Below are positions 1 to 6,520 of a stretch of 64,000 nucleotides of DNA, in pieces. Below the pieces are notes generated by a model, which did no database searches, had not been told where the DNA came from, and saw only the letters and a program-made list of their open reading frames with translations. How positions within the stretch are numbered: the stretch's first letter is position 1; the number at the start of each line of letters is the position of its first letter. A program made the translations under genes and the position numbers. The DNA comes from Clostridium sp. 12(A). GTDB lineage: Bacteria; Bacillota; Clostridia; Lachnospirales; Lachnospiraceae. The DNA lies in assembly GCA_000526575.1 (NCBI GenBank), contig JAGI01000002.1:682001-746000 (forward strand). The letters are read 5' to 3'.

Positions 1-281
1 CCTCCGGCTTTGGACTCTCCATACCAGATGGATATCCTGAGGAATGGGGCGTAATTTCTTTAGAGACTCTGTCTGAGCTGGATCCGGATTATATTATTTT
101 TCAGGACTTTATCTCCGATGCCAAAGGCCTTGTAACGTCCCTGGAAGCGTCTGCTGTATGGAATAATTTAACGGCGGTCAGGAACCAGCAAGTCGTTTAT
201 CTGGATGGCTCTTTGAATACCACTAGTCCTCTTGCCATACAGGCAGCAGCAAAGGGACTGACGGAAGCATTGGTAAGGTAA
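1..281 (+). CDS. Iron-complex/cobalamin-type ABC transporter substrate-binding protein, C-terminal end (partial)
   Basis: The reading frame enters from the left edge (first full codon at base 3) and ends with TAA at 279-281, giving about 92 C-terminal residues. The text contains LDPDYIIF, VWNNLTAVRNQQVVYLD and a final alpha helix, which is the usual end of the Peripla_BP_2 fold of siderophore, heme and vitamin B12 binding lipoproteins. Two FecCD-type permeases follow, so it should deliver a metal chelate to that importer at the outer face of the membrane. The ligand cannot be told from this fragment. A hairpin separates it from the permeases, which often allows more binding protein than permease to be made. 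Confidence 0.8.
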   Translation, partial: SGFGLSIPDGYPEEWGVISLETLSELDPDYIIFQDFISDAKGLVTSLEASAVWNNLTAVRNQQVVYLDGSLNTTSPLAIQAAAKGLTEALVR

Positions 282-301
282 CGGATTTATCATAGGATTT
301 G

Positions 302-338
302 CCGGGCGACATTAAGACAGTGAGTTGCCCGGTTTTTT
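302..338 (+). terminator. Intercistronic hairpin with T-run
   Basis: CCGGGCGAC (302-310) can pair with GTTGCCCGG (324-332), including one G-T pair, and is followed by TTTTTT. It lies between the binding-protein gene and the permease genes and could be a partial terminator that lowers downstream expression. Confidence 0.6.
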
Positions 339-362
339 GTATACTTAATTTAGGAGGGTTCA

Positions 363-1403
363 ATGAAACCGAGCATTTTTACAGAACAAACCGGTTACCA
401 AAAAAATCTTCTGAGGAGGACGTGTCTGGCTCTTTTAGGAGGTCTCTTATTACTTCTTTTCGCCATGACAGTTTCCGTGATGGGCGGGGCGTCAGATATA
501 CCTGTTAAAACCTTGTGGGAGGCAGTGACACAGTATGATGCCGGACAGTCCCAGCATTTAATTATTATGGATTTGCGGCTCCCCAGGGTGGTCACTGGGG
601 CAATGGTTGGAGCTTCCCTTGCTGTAGCCGGGGCAATGATGCAGGCAATGACGAAGAATCCTTTGGCAGATTCCGGGCTTATGGGCCTTAATGCCGGGGC
701 AGTCTTCTCTCTTTCGGTCTGCTTTGCCTTCTTTCCCGGTCTGCGTTATCAGGTGATGATGTGGGCGGCATTTGCTGGAGCAGCCCTGGGAGCAGGCTTA
801 GTTATCGGGGCCTCTGGCATGAGAGGAGGAACAAATGAGCCTGGGAGAATTGTACTGGCAGGAGCTGCGGTCAGTGCGCTACTTACTGCATTCAGCCAGG
901 GAATTGCCTTGCATTATAATGTCTCCCAGAAGGTGATGTTCTGGACAACAGGAGGGACAGCAGGCGCAAACTGGCAGCAGATTAAGGGGATATCTCCCTG
1001 GATTGCAGCAGGACTTATTGGTGCTTTTCTTCTGGCCAGGTCAATATCACTGCTCAGTCTTGGTCAGGAAACCGCAAAAGGACTTGGTGTGAATACCGGG
1101 GCAGTAAATGCAATCTGCTCCTGTTTGGTGTTTATACTTGCAGGTGCAGCGGTATCCATGGCTGGCGGAATTGGATTTGTAGGGCTTATGGTCCCTCATA
1201 TCGTCCGTTATTTTGTTGGTGTGGATTATCGAAGCATTCTTCCTGTCTCCGCCATCTTTGGGGCAGCGTTGGTTGTTGCAGCGGATTTCGGCGCCGGGCT
1301 GGTTAATCCACCCTTTGAAACACCCTTAGGTGCTGTGGTTGCTTTGCTTGGAGGCCCGTTTTTTCTGTATCTGGCATGCAGCCAAAGGAGGCGTAACGTA
1401 TGA
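363..1403 (+). CDS. FecCD-family ABC transporter permease (first of two)
   Basis: A 346-residue multi-pass membrane protein of the BtuC/FecC/FhuB family, which imports iron-siderophores, heme or cobalamin. Family marks visible are LRLPRVVTGAMVGASLAVAGAMMQ near residues 52-75, NPLADSGLMGLNAGA, and near the C-terminus GGIGFVGLMVPHIVR, the segment that contacts the ATPase. The start at 363 follows an AGGAGG-like site with good spacing. Its TGA overlaps the ATG of the second permease by 4 bp, so the two are translationally coupled and probably form a heterodimer. No ATPase gene lies between here and the nitrogenase-like genes; it may be upstream of the window. Confidence 0.93.
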   Translation: MKPSIFTEQTGYQKNLLRRTCLALLGGLLLLLFAMTVSVMGGASDIPVKTLWEAVTQYDAGQSQHLIIMDLRLPRVVTGAMVGASLAVAGAMMQAMTKNPLADSGLMGLNAGAVFSLSVCFAFFPGLRYQVMMWAAFAGAALGAGLVIGASGMRGGTNEPGRIVLAGAAVSALLTAFSQGIALHYNVSQKVMFWTTGGTAGANWQQIKGISPWIAAGLIGAFLLARSISLLSLGQETAKGLGVNTGAVNAICSCLVFILAGAAVSMAGGIGFVGLMVPHIVRYFVGVDYRSILPVSAIFGAALVVAADFGAGLVNPPFETPLGAVVALLGGPFFLYLACSQRRRNV

Positions 1404-2440
1404 ATCCCGTGAGAGAGTTAGTTAGGACTGACAGGGGCAGGCGTCTTTCTCGAAACCATGGAGTGGTGGTGATTTTATGTGGAATACTTCTCTTTACTCT
1501 GCTGGTCAGTATGAATACAGGTCAAATAAGGCTATCTCCATTTGATACGCTCCGCACTCTTTTTGGAGGCGGCAGCGGGAAAGAAAATCTGGTTTTATTT
1601 CAGTTTCGTCTTCCTCGCATCGTGATTTCCATATTGGTGGGGGCAGGTCTTTCTATTTCAGGCCGCATTATACAGGCGGTACTGGGAAATTCCCTTGCAG
1701 ATCCGGGGCTTCTGGGTATTCATGCGGGGGCTGGCTTTGCAGTTACTATGTATGTGCTGTTTCTTGGGACACAGTCCTTTTTGACGGTCTTTACCATGCC
1801 CTTTATTGCCATGGCTGGGGGAGGAGTAACGTCCTTTTTCATATATATTCTGGTGTATGCCAGACGAAGGGAAGCCTCCTCGGTTCGTCTGATTTTAGTG
1901 GGGGTGGCTTTACAGGCAGGCTTAACTGCCCTGACGACGGTAACTGTGGTCAGGCTTGACGAAACCCAATACAATTTTGTGGCTGCCTGGCAGGCAGGGA
2001 CCATATGGGGGGCAAATTGGAACTACGTCATGGCTTTGCTGCCATGGATTTTTATACTTGGATTCTATGTTTGGTCAAAGGCACTTGTTCTTGATGTGTT
2101 AAGTCTGGGAGAAGAAGTGGCTGGCGGACTGGGGATTTCGGTTTCGCGTCAGAGAATCTTTCTTCTTTCGTCAGCAGTAGCGCTGGCTGGTTCTTGCGTG
2201 GCTGTTGGCGGTGGCATTGGCTTTGTGGGACTAATTGCACCCCACCTGGCAGCGAAACTGGTAGGATCGCGTCACCAGATCCTTTTGCCCGTATGTGCCC
2301 TGACAGGGTCAGTACTGGTCCTGGCAGCGGATACCGTAGGAAAAACCATTGTTCAGCCCTCTGAGCTGCCGGCCGGTCTGGTAACAGCCGTTATTGGAGC
2401 ACCTTACTTTTTATATCTGTTAAGGAAGCGCAGAAACTGA
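1400..2440 (+). CDS. FecCD-family ABC transporter permease (second of two)
   Basis: A 346-residue paralogue of the preceding gene, of equal length. It carries the same signatures: FRLPRIVISILVGAGLSISG, NSLADPGLLGIHAGAG and GGIGFVGLIAPHLAAKL. About ten membrane segments are expected, and together with the first permease it should form the transmembrane channel of a metal-chelate importer. It begins inside the stop codon of its neighbour (ATGA). The stop at 2438-2440 is followed by about 110 bp before the NifH-like gene, on the same strand and without a terminator, which suggests co-transcription with the nitrogenase-like genes. Confidence 0.93.
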   Translation: MNPVRELVRTDRGRRLSRNHGVVVILCGILLFTLLVSMNTGQIRLSPFDTLRTLFGGGSGKENLVLFQFRLPRIVISILVGAGLSISGRIIQAVLGNSLADPGLLGIHAGAGFAVTMYVLFLGTQSFLTVFTMPFIAMAGGGVTSFFIYILVYARRREASSVRLILVGVALQAGLTALTTVTVVRLDETQYNFVAAWQAGTIWGANWNYVMALLPWIFILGFYVWSKALVLDVLSLGEEVAGGLGISVSRQRIFLLSSAVALAGSCVAVGGGIGFVGLIAPHLAAKLVGSRHQILLPVCALTGSVLVLAADTVGKTIVQPSELPAGLVTAVIGAPYFLYLLRKRRN

Positions 2441-2549
2441 GTGAAATATGAAATAAGAAATATGGACATAGAGTCTACAATCGACAAGATATATTCTGAG
2501 ATGAAAACAGAATTGAAACAAGGCAGAAGCAAAGAAAGGCAGGAAGAAG

Positions 2550-3308
2550 ATGAAAAAGATCGCAATTTACGGAAAAGGCGGAATTGGAAAATCCACCACA
2601 GTTTCAAATATATCGGCTGCAATGGCTGAAATGGGGAAAACCGTGCTGCAAATAGGCTGTGACCCAAAGGCGGATTCTACAAGGAACTTAACTGGCGGAA
2701 AAAATATTCCCACCGTACTGGATATTTTAAGAGACCAGGGAGATGCGGAGCTTGAGGATTTTGTGGTCAAAAGCAGTACTGGAGTGCTTTGCGTGGAAGC
2801 GGGTGGTCCCGTGCCAGGAATCGGCTGTGCTGGCAGAGGAATCATAACTGCGTTTGAAAAATTGGAAGAGTTAGAGGCCTATGATACATACCGGCCGGAT
2901 GTAGTGCTTTATGACGTGCTTGGAGATGTGGTCTGCGGAGGATTTGCCATGCCCATTCGCGGCGGCTATGCGGATGAGGTGTGTATTGTAACCTCTGGGG
3001 AAATGATGTCCCTTTATGCGGCTTCGAATATTGCTCATGCGGTGAAAAGCTTTGGAAGCCGGGGCTACGCAAGTCTTCGGGGGCTTATATTAAATTCCAA
3101 GAATATTGAGCTGGAAGAGGAGCTGGTTAAAAAAGCAGCCTCTGAAATCGATGCCCCAATCCTTTACCGTCTGCCAAGAGATGGCGCCGTACAACAGGCG
3201 GAGGCAGAAGGAAAGACTGTGATTGAGGCCTTGCCGGATTCTGATATGGCAGAGCATTACCGTTCTTTAGCAAGGCTGTTGCTGGAAGGAGGGCTTGAGG
3301 ATGAATGA
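2550..3308 (+). CDS. NifH-like iron protein (nitrogenase-superfamily ATP-dependent reductase component)
   Basis: A 252-residue protein, slightly shorter than NifH (about 275-295). It has the P-loop [10 protein letters not shown] at residues 7-16, the CDPKADST switch segment at 37-44, and the two cysteines that in this family hold the [4Fe-4S] cluster between the two monomers: Cys93 in GCAGRG and Cys129 in [11 protein letters not shown]. The arginine after the first cysteine is also kept. It should hydrolyse ATP and pass single electrons to the complex made by the next two genes. Overlap of 8 bp with the next gene supports coupling. BchL and CfbC share these motifs, so the family assignment is firm but the substrate is unknown. 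Confidence 0.92.
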   Translation: MKKIAIYGKGGIGKSTTVSNISAAMAEMGKTVLQIGCDPKADSTRNLTGGKNIPTVLDILRDQGDAELEDFVVKSSTGVLCVEAGGPVPGIGCAGRGIITAFEKLEELEAYDTYRPDVVLYDVLGDVVCGGFAMPIRGGYADEVCIVTSGEMMSLYAASNIAHAVKSFGSRGYASLRGLILNSKNIELEEELVKKAASEIDAPILYRLPRDGAVQQAEAEGKTVIEALPDSDMAEHYRSLARLLLEGGLEDE

Positions 3309-4551
3309 GCTAAAGCATCTAAAGAGGTTGTCTGCCGTTAAATCCAATGCTGGAATTAAATTTCTAACTCCAGCTGCCTTTCCCGGCAATCATTGCCCCA
3401 TGCACACTGCATTGGCGCTGAGTTCCAATATTAAAGGAATGTCAACCCTATTAATCGGAACGGCAGAATGCGGCAATTACAGCCGCAGCATTATTGAGAA
3501 AAATAAGCCGGAGGATCATACCTTCCACTGGATGTATGTGCTGGATTCCAATGAGGTGGTCTTTGGATGCAGAAAGGGAGTCATGCAGGCTGTTAAGGAA
3601 ATGGATGAAGCTGGAGCAAGGGCGATTATGCTGATTTCCACCTGTGTTCCCGAAGTTATAGGAGAGGATATGGAAGGAATCATTCGGGAGCTGCAGCCCC
3701 AAACAAAAGCCAGACTTAACTATGTGCAAATGCCTCATTTTAAATGCAACAGCTATCCTTCCGGTTTCTATAAAACGCTGGAGTCCTTTGGAGAGATGAT
3801 GAAGCCTATTAAAAAACGCCCGGATGTGGTAAACATTCTGGGCAGAAGCAAAGAAGAGGACCATATTCCAATGCCAGAGCTTTTACAGGCACTGGAAACC
3901 AGAGAAATGACCCTTCGTTATCTGGCACCTAAATCTGATATCACAGATTTTGTCTCCGCACCAGACGGAGCGCTGAATCTCGTGCTTTCCCCTTATATGA
4001 ATCCTCTTGCCAAACGGATGGAAAATCGTTTTGGAGTCCCCTTTGTCAGCGTTCATGAAGTCTATGACGTAGATGGTATTGACTATCTATATCATGACAT
4101 TGCTTCAAAGTTAGGCATTCAGTGGGGAGACGGTTTTCTAAAATCAAGAAAGGCAGCTGCCCATTTGGAGGCAGAAGCAAAAGAAATGGTAAAAGGGCTC
4201 CGCTTTGTCTCGACCCATCGTAACACCTTAATGACACTGCCACTGGCTCATTATCTGTTAAGGCTGGGGATGGAGCCATTGCTGCTTCACATGGAAGAAT
4301 ATTATCCGGATGATAAAAAATGGTCTAATCTTCTTCTGGAACAAGGACAGGATCCCTATCTCTGCCATATGGTAAATGAACCCTCCAATGCAAGAATACT
4401 GGAGGTGATAAGCCCAGATGTTTCTTTTGGAGAGATACCTGGCGGAAATGGGATGATTCCTTGTGTCCCCCACTTAGATGAACTATACGGGCAGGCAGGT
4501 TATGAACGGACAGAATTATTATTAAAAAGACTGATAAACGCTTTCAAATAA
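3301..4551 (+). CDS. Nitrogenase component-1-like protein, NifD/BchN-like subunit
   Basis: A 416-residue protein of the oxidoreductase/nitrogenase component 1 family. Using the ATG at 3301 (AAGGAGGG at 3286-3293, 7-nt spacing) instead of the in-frame TTG at 3295, the cysteines are Cys32 in NHCPMH, Cys57 in AECGNYS and Cys115 in [10 protein letters not shown]. These match the three P-cluster cysteines of NifD by context. No equivalent of the NifD cofactor cysteine is evident in the middle of the protein. It is shorter than NifD (about 480-490) and nearer in size to the dark-operative reductase subunits. It should pair with the next gene product and take electrons from the NifH-like protein. 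Confidence 0.88.
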   Translation: MNELKHLKRLSAVKSNAGIKFLTPAAFPGNHCPMHTALALSSNIKGMSTLLIGTAECGNYSRSIIEKNKPEDHTFHWMYVLDSNEVVFGCRKGVMQAVKEMDEAGARAIMLISTCVPEVIGEDMEGIIRELQPQTKARLNYVQMPHFKCNSYPSGFYKTLESFGEMMKPIKKRPDVVNILGRSKEEDHIPMPELLQALETREMTLRYLAPKSDITDFVSAPDGALNLVLSPYMNPLAKRMENRFGVPFVSVHEVYDVDGIDYLYHDIASKLGIQWGDGFLKSRKAAAHLEAEAKEMVKGLRFVSTHRNTLMTLPLAHYLLRLGMEPLLLHMEEYYPDDKKWSNLLLEQGQDPYLCHMVNEPSNARILEVISPDVSFGEIPGGNGMIPCVPHLDELYGQAGYERTELLLKRLINAFK

Positions 4552-4576
4552 ACCAACAGGTAAGGAGATGATTGAA

Positions 4577-5821
4577 ATGGGATTACATAGATTCAGGCCG
4601 CCTCTTTCCGGAAGAATGGGTACTTTGCGCACCCTTGGATCCATTCGGGGTGCAGCTCTGATTGAATATGGCTGTATGGGACATATGCTGTATAGCCGGG
4701 TGTTTTTAAATCAGGCTGGAGTGGCAGATGGGTGCAGGCTGTACTCGACGCACATTGACGAAACAGATATTTCCATGGGCGATACCAAGCGGCTTAACCG
4801 CACAATTGCTGAAATCGTAGAAAAAGATAAGCCGGAAATCATCTTTTTCCTTCCTTCTTCCGTTCCAACCGTCATTGGAACAGATTTAAATGCAATCTGC
4901 AAGGAACTGCAGCCAGAATATCCGGATATTCCTTTACTCCCATTTGGGGCAGGAGGCTTTCATGTCCATGGATACGAAGGGGTGGAAGAAGCCCTTCTTT
5001 TACTGGCGAAGGAGCTTCCAAAAGAAAGGGAAAAAACGACCCGGCCCAGCTTTAATATCATTGGGTCCTGCGCAGATATGTTTCGCTTTCAGTCAGATGC
5101 AGAAGAAATGGTGAGAATTCTTAAAGGAGCCTTTGGAATAGACCCGGTTTGCGTGATGACATCTCATACCTCGGCAAGCCAGGTAATGGATATGGGAGGA
5201 GCTCATATCAATATAGTGGTCAGAAGAGAAGGAGAAAAGGCGGCAAAATATTTAGAAAAGCGATTTGGCACACCCTATGTGATCGGCAGGCCTTATGGAA
5301 TAGAAGGAACTCTTTCGTGGATTGCAAACATATCAAATATCCTGGGGGTGGAGGCAGACCATGACTTTGTGAACCAGGAAGCCAATAGAGCCAGGAATCA
5401 TTTAAGACCTGCAATGCCTGTTTTAAACCATATGATTCGTTCCCACCCGGCTGAAGCTACGATTTCTCTGGGAGGTCACGCGGATATAGTAAAAGGAATT
5501 CTGGAATATGGTCATAAGGAGCTGTCTTTGTACCGGGGAGACTGCTGGTGTGATAGTCTGGACATGGGAGATGAGGATATACCATACTTCTCAGAGGAGG
5601 AATGGTCCAAAGCAGTGAAAAATCGAAAGAAAGGAATCTTCATGGGAAGTGGAGAAGCTTTAAAATGGGCAGGAAAAGGATTGGAACTTCAAATCAGCAA
5701 TCCGGATGTCAGATGGAGACTAAGTCCTTATGATCCTCCTTTCGTTGGATTTCATGGAGCCATTCATTTGGCAGGATTATGGCTCAATGCTCTGTTAGAG
5801 CAGGAAGAGGAAGAAGAGTAA
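4577..5821 (+). CDS. Nitrogenase component-1-like protein, NifK/BchB-like subunit
   Basis: A 414-residue protein of the same family, second subunit. The ATG at 4577 is preferred because GGAG at 4564-4567 is 9 nt away, whereas the in-frame ATG at 4568 abuts it. Cys33 in IEYGCMGHML matches the first NifK P-cluster cysteine by context, and Cys53 (DGCRLYS) lies nearby. At the third position, where NifK has a TTCMAEVIG-like motif, this protein reads PSSVPTVIG, so Ser95 stands where cysteine is expected. A heterodimer with three cysteines from one subunit and one from the other would suit a single [4Fe-4S] cluster, as in dark protochlorophyllide reductase, but this is inference. It ends the operon. 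Confidence 0.85.
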   Translation: MGLHRFRPPLSGRMGTLRTLGSIRGAALIEYGCMGHMLYSRVFLNQAGVADGCRLYSTHIDETDISMGDTKRLNRTIAEIVEKDKPEIIFFLPSSVPTVIGTDLNAICKELQPEYPDIPLLPFGAGGFHVHGYEGVEEALLLLAKELPKEREKTTRPSFNIIGSCADMFRFQSDAEEMVRILKGAFGIDPVCVMTSHTSASQVMDMGGAHINIVVRREGEKAAKYLEKRFGTPYVIGRPYGIEGTLSWIANISNILGVEADHDFVNQEANRARNHLRPAMPVLNHMIRSHPAEATISLGGHADIVKGILEYGHKELSLYRGDCWCDSLDMGDEDIPYFSEEEWSKAVKNRKKGIFMGSGEALKWAGKGLELQISNPDVRWRLSPYDPPFVGFHGAIHLAGLWLNALLEQEEEEE

Positions 5822-5823
5822 TA

Positions 5824-5872
5824 AAAGAGGCGGCACCGGCAGGGTAAAATGGACCCATGGTTCCGCCTCTTT
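5824..5872 (+). terminator. Terminator of the nitrogenase-like operon
   Basis: AAAGAGGCGG (5824-5833) pairs perfectly with CCGCCTCTTT (5863-5872), with weaker pairing further in. The T-run is short, so it may act in both directions. Confidence 0.65.
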
Positions 5873-5901
5873 CATATATATTGACTTATAGAAGAAATAA
5901 A

Positions 5902-5932
5902 AAAAGAAACCGATATAAAACCGATTTCTTTT
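5902..5932 (-). terminator. Terminator of tRNA-Leu
   Basis: Read on the minus strand, AAAAGAAATCG pairs with CGGTTTCTTTT (one G-T pair) and is followed by further T residues, directly downstream of the tRNA. Confidence 0.7.
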
Positions 5933-5945
5933 GCCCATACTAGAA

Positions 5946-6028
5946 TGCCGATGGCCGGATTCGAACCGGCACGGAGAGTGTCCGCTGCATTTTGAGTGCA
6001 GTGCGTCTGCCAGTTCCGCCACATCGGC
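5946..6028 (-). tRNA. tRNA-Leu (anticodon CAA)
   Basis: The minus strand gives an 83-base class II tRNA. The acceptor stem is GCCGATG with its complement CATCGGC and discriminator A. The anticodon stem is CTGCA/TGCAG around loop CTCAAAA, so the anticodon is CAA and reads UUG. A long variable arm typical of leucine tRNA is present, and the T-arm contains GGTTCGAATCC. The 3' CCA is not encoded and would be added after transcription. Confidence 0.95.
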
Positions 6029-6098
6029 TCTCGTCTGCAACGATGATTATTTTATCACAGGAATTTCCATTTGGCAAGTGTTTTTTTGGATTATTAAA

Positions 6099-6127
6099 TT
6101 GAAAATAGGCAAAATATATTGTATGAT
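6099..6127 (+). promoter_or_regulatory. Sigma-A promoter for the polA operon
   Basis: TTGAAA at 6099-6104, a 17-bp spacer, and TATGAT at 6122-6127, about 35 bp before the TTG start of the zinc-finger protein. Confidence 0.7.
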
Positions 6128-6161
6128 AGATGAAAGAAATTGTTAAGGAGGTGTCGGGAAT

Positions 6162-6509
6162 TTGACATGCAAAGAAGCAGAGCGTCTCGTCATGCCATAC
6201 ATCAGAGATGAACTTACGGATGAAGAACTGAAGGAATTTCTGGAACATATGGAATCCTGTCCCGGCTGTCGCGATGAACTGGAGATTTATTTTACCGTTG
6301 AGGTGGGAATCAGACAGCTGGACTCCGAAACTGGGAACTATAATATAAAGGGTGCTCTTGAAGCTGCCATTGAGCAGTCAAGACAAAGGATACAGGCTAT
6401 AAGGCTCATAAAAATAACAAGGTATTCTGTAGCAACCTTAAGTGTTATGGCATTGATAATTACGGTCCTCCTGCAATGCAGAATCTGGATGCAGCAGGGC
6501 TTACTATGA
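6162..6509 (+). CDS. Small zinc-finger (zf-HC2) membrane protein, anti-sigma-factor-like
   Basis: A 115-residue protein. The N-terminus begins TCKEAERLVMPYIRDELT and then has HMESCPGC at about residues 29-36, an H-x3-C-x2-C pattern typical of the cytoplasmic zinc-binding domain of ZAS anti-sigma factors. One membrane segment (about residues 88-106) follows and only a few residues remain after it. The start is a TTG at 6162 placed 9 nt after AAGGAGGTG; no in-frame ATG is available. No sigma-factor gene is adjacent, so a partner cannot be named. Its stop lies 11 bp before the polA start, so the two are probably co-transcribed. Confidence 0.72.
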   Translation: MTCKEAERLVMPYIRDELTDEELKEFLEHMESCPGCRDELEIYFTVEVGIRQLDSETGNYNIKGALEAAIEQSRQRIQAIRLIKITRYSVATLSVMALIITVLLQCRIWMQQGLL

Positions 6510-6520
6510 TAGGAGAACAG

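Noticed and set aside
299-508. Short rightward frame across the first hairpin
   Set aside because: It overlaps the start of the FecCD permease in another frame and has no family features.
2441-2629. Frame starting with GTG right after the second permease stop
   Set aside because: It has no ribosome-binding site of its own and runs into the clearly real NifH-like gene in another frame.
1-5821. Calling the nif-like genes a nitrogen-fixing nitrogenase
   Set aside because: The component-1 subunits are short, lack the NifD cofactor cysteine and one NifK P-cluster cysteine, and no cofactor-assembly genes (nifB, nifE, nifN) are present in the window.
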